From the NCBI GenBank assembly GCA_030533445.1, contig CM060073.1, forward strand, positions 39,354,928-39,418,927: a stretch of DNA of 64,000 nucleotides, read 5' to 3'. The number at the start of each line of letters is the position of its first letter. Position 1 is the first letter of the stretch. A program made the translations under genes and the position numbers. Shown piece by piece: positions 1 to 64,000 of the stretch. The DNA is from Cyprinodon diabolis. Lineage: Eukaryota; Chordata; Actinopteri; Cyprinodontiformes; Cyprinodontidae. The notes under the pieces were generated by a model. That model was given only the letters and a program-made list of their open reading frames with translations, did not search any database and was not told where the DNA came from.

Positions 1-2599
1 AACCTGAAATGAAATAAATGTATTGCAGCAGTGAAAGAGACATTGAGTTTTTGATCAGTGGTCCGTTTGTGAAACTGAAGGAGTTTTGTTACAGAGCTGA
101 TTCCTGAACAGATCCTTATCTACAGCATAAAATACATATAGCATATAAGCAATGTTTTTTTTTCATACCAATTAAAAAATGTACACCAGAAGCTGAAAAC
201 AGCCTGATTAATTCACTCATACATAAAAATACAGGGTTTACACAAAAAAAAAACACGGTTGAAGAGATTTGTAACCAAAAAAGCTGAAATCAGTAGATAG
301 CATACCTGCTGTTATATGCAAATGAAACAAGCAGGTTTCATTATGAAAGCTTTTTTCTTACCAAAGTATTGCAGTGAGGGGAACCAATAAAGGAAGCGAA
401 GAGACTTTCATAAAAGGAAAAAAGAAAAAAAACTGTTGCAAAACATATTAATGGAATTGGTTGCAGCTGCATTTCTATACTTCAAATTGTTCCAATATGC
501 ATCATTGGAGCCATAATCTGGATGTGAAAAGAATATTGTTTAAAGAAAAGAAAAAAAGAAAGCCACAACATGGTCTGAATATTCCAAAGAGTTTTCCTAG
601 AACTGTACGAAACTCGCAGGGAGCTTCAAAAAGCAAAGAGCAGGTAAGGTTATTCCCACAAAAACAAGTAAAGCAGTGAAGCACAACGACCTCTCTGCAC
701 TGTACTTCACTGTTAAAGAACAAGCATGATGGAGACCTTTTTAAAACCATGCTGCAAAAGATTTAGACAAGCAAGTGAACAACTGGGAGGATAAAGTCCG
801 GCCAGAAGAGGTGAAAATTAAACAATCTGAAAGTCAATTGAAACACCTTGCTTGGGGAGAGAGTAGCTTAATGATTAGAAAAATAAAGAAATCAAGCACA
901 TTTTATGAAACATCACATTTAGATGAAGTGCGTGAATATTGGAACAAAGGAGGCAAACATTGTGATAATTCTTAATAATAATAATTAATAAATAATTGAA
1001 CTTTATTGATGTCACATTGGCAACATTTATCTTGGCATTTAACCCAATGGGCTGCCACCGTGGGGCTCTATGCCACAACCACTCCCCTTGTAATGATACA
1101 GAAAGTTACTTTACTCATTTAACACTTAGTTAAAGCCCGAGCTGAAAGTACAGGGCTCTATTCAGTGCCTGAGTGGCATCAAAAAGTCAATTATTAGCTC
1201 AAAAAAAGTCAGAGGACGTCTAAATTCAATCCTACTAAGATGAATGAATATTAACCATTCTAGACAAGAGCCTCTTGATAAATTAGCATCAGATGAGGTA
1301 ATGCATCTTTAGTATCTTATCAGGTTTATATAAATGTAACAGTAGCTTCCAAGAGTAAATTGTGATAGTTAAGGAATTATACTAGGAAATCTTGTTCATC
1401 TGGAGGTTGACACATAAAGGGGTAAAATAGAAATCTGTATCTCCATTGAAATGCCAAGGAGATGCAAAACAGTGACTGTAATACTTTATTTTGCTACATG
1501 GAATAACTGAGTGAGATATTAAGCTGATCCAATGCTTTGTGATTTTAACACATTGAATTGAAATTCTCTCAGGTTTTCACTGCAGTCGTCAGCTAAAATT
1601 GTCTAAAACCAGGTCAACCTGTCGTTTTGTTGGAATCTTCAACAACGCAGTCAGAGCATCTGCACGGCTTAGCATTAGATTAATAGTTCGATGTTATATT
1701 TCTAAAGAATTTATGGAAATTTTGTTAAAATGGCATCTAGGCAAGAAATTTCTAAATTCCCAAGGAGTTGGTTAAACACACAACATGAAATGTTTTTGAT
1801 GTATTGAGAAAAATTGTGAATACACAACACTGAAACAGGGTTCTAAGAGAGTAAAGGAACAAAACTTTTTCCGTTTGAAGTCACATGCTCTAATAAGAAA
1901 TAGCAAATCCTAAATAATACAAAAAATATTTATACTTCAGAGTTGTTTTGCATCTGTGGGAAGTTAGATTCACATTTACACCTCTTACACATCCTTGATG
2001 TACAACATACAGAACAAGTTACCTCACTTCCAGGATACCCTTATTGTCCCAAAGCAGCTGTGAAGGTTCAAACTATTCCTGTGAAAGAACAGCATATAGC
2101 ATATATTATAAACATAGCGCCAAAGGCAAACGCAGAGGGTTAATCAACCTTAGCAACAACATATATTAAACCACAATTTCACCATTGTGGGACAATAAAG
2201 GGATTTTCTATTAACAAAGACAGTTGGCTATACATTAGAAGGCATTTATGGGATCCTTTCCACTTTTACATTATATGTATAACAATATATACCCAGGCTC
2301 ATTGGTTCATCGAGAAATGTCTCAATGTACAAAAGAAAAAGGCAAATTCCGCTTGAGAGAATTTTCTTTACATCGGAACTACAAAACAACACTGAAACAT
2401 AAAGTTATATCTTTATTTTACCCCGTGTTACAGGGCACACACAATGTTCAAGTATGCCCGAGGAACTAGATGGAGCAATAAAAAAAAAAAAAAAAAAGCA
2501 TAAGAGATAAAATGCATTTAAAAATAAGTGAACTGGCATTGCATTTCACAAAGTTTTAGAAGCTCATGATTTTGGAACAATTGACTGTAAAGTGCTAAC
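1..2599. other. downstream flank of bmp1, no gene seen
   Basis: AT-rich sequence with short meaningless open frames. It may include more 3' UTR. A segment at about 2165-2207 with a CATTGTGGGACAATAAAGG core resembles the tail of common fish retroposons. Nothing else recognised. Confidence 0.4.
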
Positions 2600-3517
2600 T
2601 GGTTCGAGCTGAGAAGAAAAGCACATGTTCCCTTGGAAAGAAAAACAAAACAATCAAACATTGCTTTATACATGGAGGTACAGAATTAGCCAGTCGTCAG
2701 GGAAGTAAGTACCAACCAGAAGACCACTTTTCATTTATTAGTCCTTTAATAAGGTAACTGCTTCCCTAATTTCCTTGTTAATGGTAACAACGAGAATCTT
2801 GCCACTGGCTGCCAGGACAATGCCAAATACAAATGCTGGTGTTGTCGCTGAACAGCTTTCCTTCACTCCTTGTAATTACATGCAATTGGCTGGCATACAG
2901 TTTCAAAAAATCTCAAGTCAAGTCCTTTTAATCCTCTTGTGGACAGGAATCCATGCACCGTGAGCATGAGAGTGTGAGGAGAGGAGAGCAATAACCGAGG
3001 AGATGTTCCCATACTCCTCCTCCTGCTCCTCTCCACCCCCCTGCATGAGGTGGGCTGGCCTGACAAAAGCAGGGATCTGTCCAGCTGATGCCTGCCTTCC
3101 TACAGGTCCTGAGAATCCACGGTTTTCCTTTTTGCTTCCCAGTAGGAGGCATGTTTTTTATTAAAAATGAAGAAGAGGAACACACACACAGAGAAAAAAA
3201 AAAAAACATTTTTGAAGGGGAGTGGGTCAATACATTTTCCCCCACTGTCTGCCTAAAATGGATGTCCGTCCTCTCACCCCAACCCTAACCATAAAAAGGT
3301 AAAAACAAGGTGTACTGTAGAATGGCTTTACTCCTCACAGTCTGTGGGGGGAGCTAGAGCCCCTGGGTGCTGAGGTGCGGTTGGTGGTCTTGCGGCTGTT
3401 CTGTCGAGTCTGATTCGTCTTGGTGGCCGAAGGTTTCCGAGCGACAGGCTGGCGCCTCTCCCGGGGGCCCCTCCTTTTGCCCCTGTGCCCTGCACGGACC
3501 CTTCCGGCCCCCGCTGG
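2600..3517 (-). other. bmp1: probable bmp1 3' UTR (extent uncertain)
   Basis: DNA directly after the bmp1 stop codon with no coding pattern. It starts GC-rich (3330-3520) and becomes AT-rich. The first clear AATAAA on the minus strand is at 2739-2734, which would give a 3' UTR of about 0.8 kb. The true end cannot be fixed without transcripts. Confidence 0.4.
2734..2739 (-). terminator. candidate bmp1 polyadenylation signal
   Basis: AATAAA on the minus strand (tttatt as printed), about 780 bases after the stop codon. Another AATAAA is at 2417-2412. Chosen only by proximity. Confidence 0.25.
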
Positions 3518-56780
<53,263 letters not shown>

Positions 56781-57024
56781 GTTTGTTGTGGGATGGGAGG
56801 GGGGGGGGAGACTAAAGACAAGGGATAAAGGTAGAGGAAGAGAGAGGGACAGAGGAAAAGACAGAGAGAAGAGTGAGTGAGAAACAGACATAGTGAGTGA
56901 GAGAGAGAGAGAAATGGGAGGGTTATTTTTCTTTTTTCAGCAGGGGGAGATTCTGCTGAGGTGGGGGGGCGGGTTTTAAATCCACCCTCTCTCCGGTGTC
57001 TTCTTTAAGGAGGAGGGTTACTGA
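56781..57024 (-). promoter_or_regulatory. bmp1: bmp1 5' UTR and possible core promoter
   Basis: The 150 bases before the ATG are a pyrimidine-rich tract on the coding strand with a (GA)n run at about 56898-56912. A TATA-like TTTAAAA at 56980-56974 is followed by a CCCGCCCC GC-box-like run. No transcription start can be proven from this. Confidence 0.35.
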
Positions 57025-57812
57025 AAAAAAAAGTTAACTGATTTTTGAATATTATGTCAGTTTAATATAGGAAAGAAGTCTGACTTTAATCTCAGAATTC
57101 TGACCTTTTTTCTCAGAATTCTGACTTTAATCTCAAAATTCTCACGTTTTTCTCAGAATTCAGACTTTAATCTCAGAATTCTGACTTTTTTTTCTCAGAA
57201 TTCTCATTTTAATCTCAGAATTCTGACTTTGATCTCAGAATTCTGACTTTAATCTGAGAATTCTGACTTTTTTGTCAGAATTCTGACTTTAATATCATAA
57301 TTCTGATTTTGATCTCACAATTCTGACTTTCAATCTCCTAATTCTGACCTTAATCTTAGAGTTCTGACTTTAAACTCAGAATGCTGACTTTTTTCTCAGA
57401 ATTCTTACTTTAATCTTAATTGTGGATCTTAATGTAGATGGGCACCATGAAGGAACAGATGTGGGAGCACTCAGCTGCACTGACAAAGATGTGAAATGTT
57501 TGAGAGGGCCAGTAACAAATTTAGTAAAATGGTGCAATAAAGTGACTTTTTAGGTGCCCGAGGGGTCCCCAGTGATGCCATTTCACTAATGGAAGAGCAG
57601 AAGGTGATTAAAACAAGAGAGCTAATATAGTCTCTACAACAGACATGGCTACGGCTTGATGCTAATATGTTTGTTAGCTGTCACAATTCAGTCAGAATTC
57701 AGAGATTAAAGACAGAATTCTGAGGAAAAAAAGTCAGAATTCTGAGGGGAAAAAAGTCAGAATTCTGAAGATATTATACTGAAATCAAATATAAAAATCA
57801 GTTAACTTTTTT
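57025..57812. mobile_element. foldback element with internal minisatellite
   Basis: Left end AAAAAAGTTAACTGATTTTT (about 57027-57046) and the same sequence inverted at 57793-57812. Next to the left end are about 16 imperfect units of CTCAGAATTCTGACTTTAAT (57080-57416). Next to the right end are four inverted units (about 57690-57770). Between them is about 270 bp of unique DNA. No coding capacity. The target duplication is unclear. Confidence 0.7.
57080..57416. repeat. 20-bp minisatellite, EcoRI-site rich
   Basis: Imperfect tandem units around CTCAGAATTCTGACTTTAAT. Each unit centres on the palindrome CAGAATTCTG, so every unit can fold on itself. Part of the foldback element. Confidence 0.9.
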
Positions 57813-59446
57813 AAATTTTTAAGTGTCCCTAATTCTCTTCTTGGCTCTTCTTCTTGTAGGGTCAGTGGTTTCTCTTGGAGAGCGCTGAAAGGAGGTTCAC
57901 TTAGAAAACAAGTGATAAAAATGACAGCTTATACAATGAAAACCTCTGAGTTTAATTAAACAAACTGAAGGAAATTAGAGGGGGAAAACTCCAAGGAATG
58001 ATTTGTAGCTTCTGCTCCGATTGAGTTCTGTTTCCAAAGTGTCAGAAACGTCTAAAGACATCAAGCAGCCAACTTTAATTAAATGTTTGCTGATACTCAG
58101 CGCTGTTGTTTACTTCCGCACACGATGCAAGCATCGTCGCACGTGCGCTGTAGAGCCGCAGCGGCAGAGCCTCGCGCTGATGCACGCACGCGCCCAGACT
58201 GCTGGACCTGCAAGGCATTTTTAAACCAACCAGTTGATGCAAACAGCGCGCCACCTGTTGGTGTTTTACCAAAACAAATAAAAGATCATTAAGAAAAAAT
58301 GAAACTTTGACACGAATACTGATTAGAACCGGGCAAATGTTCAAACCCTGGTTTATTACATTAAACCTGACCTTCCTCTATGCTCACTTTCTTTCTGGTT
58401 TCGAAATGAATACACTATAGAAAATGAAAAATAAATTGTTAATAAACAATTTCATAATAAAATATCATTATGAAAGCCTTACAGAAAGATGTCACCCAAA
58501 ACAAAATAAAAATGTAACATCAGCATTTCCCCAAATAAACCAATACCTTTTTTTTCATTTCTACTCTTTTTATTTCTACATATGTTTACAGTAAAATTCA
58601 AAGAATTATCATCTTTGTTATATCTAAATTAATGCATATCGTTGCTATTATTACATTTTTAACTTATCCTCTGTGGGCCTTTTAAATAGTTTTAAAGACT
58701 TACTGGTCGTATTGCTCTAACTTTACTTATAGAGGGATGATTTTTTATCCATCCACGGTGTTCTTCACTGATCCATTCCTGGACCAGGAGTAAAACTCAT
58801 CTCCAGCAAATTCTGCAGAGATTCAAAAGGCGTTCACTGACCAGAAGGAATGAAAAAGTCCTGTCATAACAATTGAGAAATCAATATTTCATGTCCCAAC
58901 ACCATAGCAGTGGGCTGGAATATAGATTGGCAAATAAAGTTTAACTGTACACACCTGTGTCGTAATCTTGTGGGATATAAAAAACAAAAATAAAAGTGCC
59001 ATCCTACAACTTACATGTTGTAGGATGGCTTCTGACTTCATAAATCATTGATTCAAAACTTGTTAATAGAAAGAGGAGGTCATTTAAAAACATTGAAAAA
59101 TAAAATCGACTGCTTGTGTCGTATTGCAACTACAAACCCAAGTTAGTTGTAACGGGATGATATGACTGTAAATCAAAAATTATAGAGTTTTTATATGCTC
59201 AAAGAGATCTGAAAATTGCTGTGTGTATTTATTTTCTGCACACTTTATTTTGGCTCCCCTAGATGCTAGTGCAAGAAATCAAAAGAAAAAAACCCACTTA
59301 CAGTAAACAATGAATAGAGTAAATCTTTTATTCATGTATATCATAGGACCTATGTGAACAAACATCATAAAGATCAGGAAACACAAGAGTCTAGTCAAGG
59401 TACATTTACATAGAATAGAAAATCCCTTTATTTGTCCCACAATTGG
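57813..59446. other. intergenic, no gene seen
   Basis: AT-rich except 58090-58260, which is GC- and CpG-richer (GCACGTGCGCTG, GCACGCACGCGCCC) and ends with a GCGCCACCTGTTGG segment. No open frame or repeat family could be assigned. Confidence 0.4.
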
Positions 59447-59454
59447 GAAACTGT

Positions 59455-60155
59455 CAGGGGTGGAGCTAGATGGGGGGCCAGGGGTGGCCATGGCCACCCT
59501 AAGCCAATCATTGGCCACCCCTGTGGCGACCCACAACACTTTTCCCCTGTAATACAGATGGTGGCAACAGTTATACTCTCAAATGGAATATTCAAACCGT
59601 TTTAATTTTTCATATATTAACATTTACTTGACAACAAAGACACTGTGGTTAATTATGCACATAAATATACTGAAATTAAAGATAATTACATAATTCATGC
59701 TCTTTTCAGAACTAGATTTGGTGTTATATGGGGTTAAGAGAAAATGATGTGTCTCCGCAAGTCATCTAGGAGTCTTCAGTGAAATCATAGATAAATAACT
59801 ATTTTAATTAAAACGTATTAAATAATCAATTTATGTAAATATTTTTACTTGTAAATATTATTTATTTGCAGAAGGAATATTGATAAAAACAAGTAATGAC
59901 AATGGAAAAGATGTTTGCCCAAGAACTTAAACCTGAAAGAATTGTATCCACTATATATGCGTCTATTTTTTAGTAAAGGCTGTAGGAAAGGATAGTTTGC
60001 CTTCATTTAGAAAATATGGATGTTAATTAATTTTCCTTTTGGACCAGTGTAGCTTAACCCTGAGGTTCTGTCGCCTATCCACTTCCGGCCACCCCTCAAC
60101 GTACATTGGTTATTGCCTGGCCACCCCTATAAAAAAAATTTTGGCTACACCTCTG
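59455..60155. mobile_element. hAT-type MITE
   Basis: 701 bp. Left end CAGGGGTGGAGC; right end read inversely CAGAGGTGTAGC. Subterminal GGGGTGGCC blocks sit on both sides. Flanking octamers GAAACTGT (59447-59454) and GAAACAGT (60156-60163) differ at one base, as expected for an 8-bp hAT duplication. AT-rich core without transposase. Confidence 0.75.
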
Positions 60156-60239
60156 GAAACAGTGGTTTAAAATCACAGTTAACAAATTCAAAACAACACC
60201 ACACACTTTGAAAATCTCATTAAACATCTTTCCCCCGAT

Positions 60240-60760
60240 CATCTGTAAACAGACAGATCAAGGAACAATACATGACCAAACACATGACGGTTCACCTTAA
60301 TTGACAAGCCAGGCAAGGAAAATCAAAAGTATAAGGTAACTCTGGAAGAGCTGCAGTGGTACAGAGCTCAGGTATGGGAGAGTTTGATTACATGACAGCT
60401 ATGAATGATTCATCTTAATGCCCCCTTAATGAAAAAGCTGTAGTTATAAATATATGACAAAACTGGACCTGAACAATCCTATTCAGTTTTCCACAAGCCA
60501 GGGAAATGGCAAAGCACTCTAATTAGATCATGTCCAAAGTTAACTCTTTATCCACACATGAAGGACAAAAATACACACTGAAAGTGGGAATTTGCCTCAC
60601 CTAGCCTGAAGCATGGTGGGGGTATCATCATGCTGTTTCTGTCCTCTCCACTGAAACAGTTACTGCTGCTGATAATTGCAGGCAAAATAAACAACATTCT
60701 TTTTCTATCTGGCTTCAGTTTCCTGCTAATTTTATCAAACAGTAAGGCTTATATAAGCAG
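60240..60760 (+). mobile_element. Tc1/mariner transposase fossil
   Basis: TTGACAAGCCAGGCAAGGAA, GGTAACTCTGGAAGAGCTGC, TTTTCCACAAGCCAGG and CTGAAGCATGGTGGGGGTAT follow the order of sense transposase codons in the CAGTGCCTTGCAAAAGTATTC family. Deleted and mutated. Confidence 0.6.
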
Positions 60761-61439
60761 GACGAGACACATTCTTGACTTTATCTTATCTGATTGTTGG
60801 TTCTTGGTGGAAATGAAGGCAGGAGGTTGGGTTGGGTGCAACGAGTGTGCCGTGTTTGTACAGTGACTTTAGAAAGACATAAAGCCTAAAACATTTTCAT
60901 CCCTCAGAAACGGATTCTTCAACTTGTTAAGCACACATGTCTAGACAGGTAAAGTAATGCAAAACTACTTAGAGGAAAGAAACCAGTTTACTTCAAGCAA
61001 GAAGGCCAAACAAAATGTAAGCAATGAGCTTTGAACAGTGCTTAGTAACACTGAATCTCAAAATTGGGGTTGTGGATCAGGTCTTGAGATCCTAAATTTA
61101 CGGTAGATTAAACCAAACACTGTATATGATCATGACTAAGCTTATTTATGTGTTTAAAGACATAAAAACACCACTTAAAAACATTGAAAAACAAATGCAC
61201 TGGTTTTTATGCTGCTTTATTACCATAATACCGATGCGTAAAAATATCTTAGAAATATTTATACTCCAACCAATAGTATTGGTTATATGTCCAGTATAGT
61301 GCTACTTTGTGGCTCAGAAGATGAAACGGTCGTAAATCTCTGCTTTAGATCATCTACCAAGTTTTCTTTGAGAAATGTTCCAAATGAGAATCTTAACGAG
61401 CTTTATTATATTATGAAAGAATGTTGAAGTTTGAAAAAG

Positions 61440-62110
61440 GTTGGCACATAAAGTGAGGATAATAGGAAAGTACGTGACTCCCTCACAAACAAAGATTTTC
61501 TCACATGATGTGCAGCATGGAGCATGTCTCTACTCTATGTATCAGAGATGGACAAGAAGCAGAGTACAGAGAGCTGGTGAACCGCTTTGTGGCATGGTGT
61601 GGAAACAATCTCCTAATTCCAAATGTCAACATACCAATGGAGATGATTGTAGATTTCAGAAGAAACAGGAACACGTTGAATCCTATTAACATGGGAGAAG
61701 AATTTAAAATGGTGGAGGAGGAGTTTAAATACCTTGGTGTTCATCTGGAGAACAAACTCGACTTTCTACAAGTAAGGGCAGAGTAGAGTGGACTTCGTAG
61801 GGAAGCTTAGCCCCTTTGGCATTTGCAGCAAGATGATAATATCTTCTACAAGTCTGTTGTGGAGTGTGATCTCTTCCTCAATCATCTGCTGGGGTAACAG
61901 CAGCAGAGCAAATGACTTTATAAGGCTAAACAATCAAATAAATAAGGTCTGTTCTGTTGTAAATGCATGATGTCTTCATGCATTTTTCCAGTGCCAAAGA
62001 AGAACAAAGTGTCTTCAATGAGAGGCTTCTCTAGATCCAGGGCAAGACAGACCACTACAGAAGATCCTTCCTGGCTACAACTATGAACACCTGCAACTCA
62101 ATGAAAAAAA
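61440..62110 (+). pseudogene. L2/CR1-type LINE reverse transcriptase C-terminal fragment
   Basis: 61540-61785 encodes YRELVNRFVAWCGNNLLIPN, then EMIVDFRRNRN and FKYLGVHLENKLDF, the usual C-terminal part of fish L2/CR1 reverse transcriptases. Further downstream are scraps such as ICWGNSSRANDFIRLNNQIN. Stops and frame changes throughout; it ends in a poly-A run at about 62103-62120. Confidence 0.8.
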
Positions 62111-62120
62111 AAAAAAAAAA

Positions 62121-63400
62121 ACATAGCCAAAGACTATGTTATTGCAAAATTTTATTTTCCTTTGAGATTCATACAGTATTTTTGAATAGAATTTACAATT
62201 TTTGTACAAATAATGTCTAAAAAATTGCACACATGGACTGTTCTACAATAGATAACCACTGAATGCATGTTATTCTCCTTTTAGGGGCGTTTCAGTACAG
62301 ATATTTAATAAAAATGCAACAATTTCACATTTCTATTTATAAAAATAGTTCAAAGATCTCCAAAATGTAATATTGTGGATTGTTCCATCCCATAAAACTA
62401 AAATAAAATAGTCATCATGCTTTCTGGTAATACAGTGAAAATTTTTTGAAATAAGTGAAACAGTGTAAAAAGATTTTCACTGCAGCCAATGGAAAGACTA
62501 CTGTGCCTATGGAATGAGTTTAAATATCATCACAATGGAATTTAACCAACATCAACAAACATTTAAAGCTCTAATTGTACAGAATATATATTTTTCTTTA
62601 AGAAATAAAGTAGGGGTAATGGGTAAGAGTGATATTCTGCACCCCTTTGTTTTTCCTGTGCATGATTCTGCTAGCTTCTTATCAATGAAAATTATTTAAA
62701 ACATCCAGATTTTGTCTTTTGTGAACAAAGAAGCAGCTGATCTGCAATCTGAGCAATCAGACGTTCATCTGTTAAATGCAACAACCATAGTCATATGGCA
62801 TTTGTTTAGTCCTGTCAATACAATTCCAATGCTCCTAATTAGTGGGTGACCACTTTTTGGGATGTTTCAAGTCATAAGAATTTTTAAGTACTGTCCAAAC
62901 AATACATTAGAATCAACAATGATTAAAAACTCCAGAAACTGGGAGAATTGTCAGAATCCTTATTTTTACTATTGTTCTTAAATGTTTTCAATTGAAACTT
63001 AAGTTACTATATGTTTAGCAATATAAATCATACATCTTTATATAACTGGTGTCTTGAAGATGCTAATTTTCAGTGCGTGTTCTTCAAAGGTATCATTTGT
63101 TGGGACTATGATGGCTGTGTAACAAAGATGTTTGTTTTTTTGACATCACAATATCCCCAAATCTTTGATTTTTATCAAGGCTGCACTTTAAAAAATGAAA
63201 AAGTCTAGAGAGCTGTTCTTAACAAAATGTATTTTTGTATACACTTGTGTGTACAAAATTACAAAATAAAATCTGTCCAAGTCTAAACTGAATCCTTCAA
63301 ATGCACATTACTTTTCTTGCCCTGAAGGTTCATGTTGTTTGGTATATTTAAACAGGATCTGTGTAAAATGCTTACCTCAAATACAAAATGAAACAATGAG
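62121..63400. other. intergenic, no gene seen
   Basis: AT-rich DNA. I recognise no coding exon, repeat or RNA gene. Confidence 0.4.
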
Positions 63401-63419
63401 CACAAGTTTAATTTCAGCC

Positions 63420-63425
63420 TTTATT
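63420..63425 (-). terminator. candidate polyadenylation signal for the gene at the right edge
   Basis: AATAAA on the minus strand about 430 bases after the possible stop codon at 63857-63855. Fits a short 3' UTR, but only if that frame really ends there. Confidence 0.25.
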
Positions 63426-63854
63426 GTAACAGTAGAAACAGAAGTTAAATAATGCCATGTGTCAACACTATTTTGTCTTTCCAACAGCTTAGCTTCCATG
63501 TTAATGATTATACTTCACAGTAATGTTGAGATAATGATGCAAACAAATGAGTCATGGAATGATAATTATAACAACTCTGGCGACAGCGGGTTCAGAATCA
63601 AAGATATAGGCAATTTTCCTTTTGCTTTTACATAAACATGAGTCCAGACATAGGCTGCTGATCTCTGTTCAGATTCCATCCAGATCCACAGCTGACTCTA
63701 CGAGCTTTACACTAGTTGGCTCTTTCCAAGTAAACCTTCTTCACACTTGTCCACACACCTGTCCTCCATGTCTCTGCGGTGCGGTAATCCTCTGTGCGCT
63801 AGAGATGCCCTGAACTACTGTTTCCAAAACAAAGAGTGAATGAACTCTGCGTGT

Positions 63855-64000
63855 TCAACGTGGCCGTCGTGTTTTGGCAGTTCGACACATACCAGCGGTC
63901 TGATTGGTGATGTGTGCCAAGCCGGGCAAGCTGCTTGCCAGTTTGGCCAGCTCACCGTTGGTGAGCAGCTGATGGATGGCAGTGGTTTTAGAGACCCCTC
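63855..64000 (-). CDS. 3' coding end of an unidentified gene (partial, runs off the window)
   Basis: An open minus-strand frame enters from the window edge and reads [20 protein letters not shown], then [16 protein letters not shown]. It looks like real coding DNA (GC-rich third positions, non-repetitive). Two readings are possible: it continues through [11 protein letters not shown] to TGA at 63857-63855, or it splices at GTATGTG after 63893. No downstream exon was found between here and bmp1, which slightly favours the first. I do not recognise the protein. It lies on the same strand as bmp1, upstream of it. Confidence 0.4.
   Translation of the reverse strand, partial: GVSKTTAIHQLLTNGELAKLASSLPGLAHITNQTAGMCRTAKTRRPR

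Noticed and set aside
57080..57416. Regularly spaced repeats resembling a CRISPR array
   Set aside because: The units are adjacent with no unique spacers and the genome is eukaryotic; it is a minisatellite.
61501..61692. Small genes at the L2-type fragment
   Set aside because: Short frames there are pieces of a decayed reverse transcriptase, not independent genes.

Overview
The window is vertebrate genomic DNA, most likely from a teleost fish. It is AT-rich, intron-rich and full of fish-type Tc1/mariner, hAT, L1-like and SINE insertions. No species can be named from sequence alone.

One gene fills most of the window. It is bone morphogenetic protein 1 (bmp1, tolloid-type procollagen C-proteinase) on the minus strand. 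Twenty coding exons were assembled by hand between 56780 (start codon) and 3518 (stop codon). All have GT..AG junctions and the reading phases agree throughout, giving 2913 coding bases or 970 residues. The order is signal peptide, short propeptide with an RRRR furin-type site, astacin metalloprotease domain, CUB1, CUB2, EGF1, CUB3, EGF2, CUB4, CUB5 and a short tail. The C-terminal residues ending in HSRK and the CUB3 sequence favour bmp1 over tll1. Which fish bmp1 duplicate it is cannot be decided here.

Layout: 1-3517 is downstream DNA and probable bmp1 3' UTR. 3518-56780 is bmp1. Introns 2-19 hold an intact Tc1-like transposon (7975-9586), many Tc1-family fossils, three copies of a small hAT-like element, a mariner-derived palindromic MITE, another TA-flanked MITE and a Harbinger-like remnant. 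The 20.9-kb intron 1 holds a full-length L1-like LINE (44880-51499) with 17-bp target duplications. That LINE is split by a Tc1-like element (49497-50744). A second, almost identical copy of the same Tc1 lies in opposite orientation just outside it (51633-52880). Intron 1 also holds a Mermaid-like SINE with target duplications and a 5'-truncated relative. 56781-63400 is the bmp1 5' flank, with a minisatellite-bearing foldback element about 250 bp upstream of the start codon, a hAT-type MITE, a Tc1 fossil and an L2-type LINE fragment. 63855-64000 looks like the 3' coding end of a second minus-strand gene that I could not identify.

I see no operons, CRISPR arrays or rRNA genes and recognised no tRNA genes, and found no new multi-gene system. 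The interesting content is repeat biology: nested and twin transposons, young and fossil copies of the same families, and foldback elements beside or inside a conserved developmental gene.
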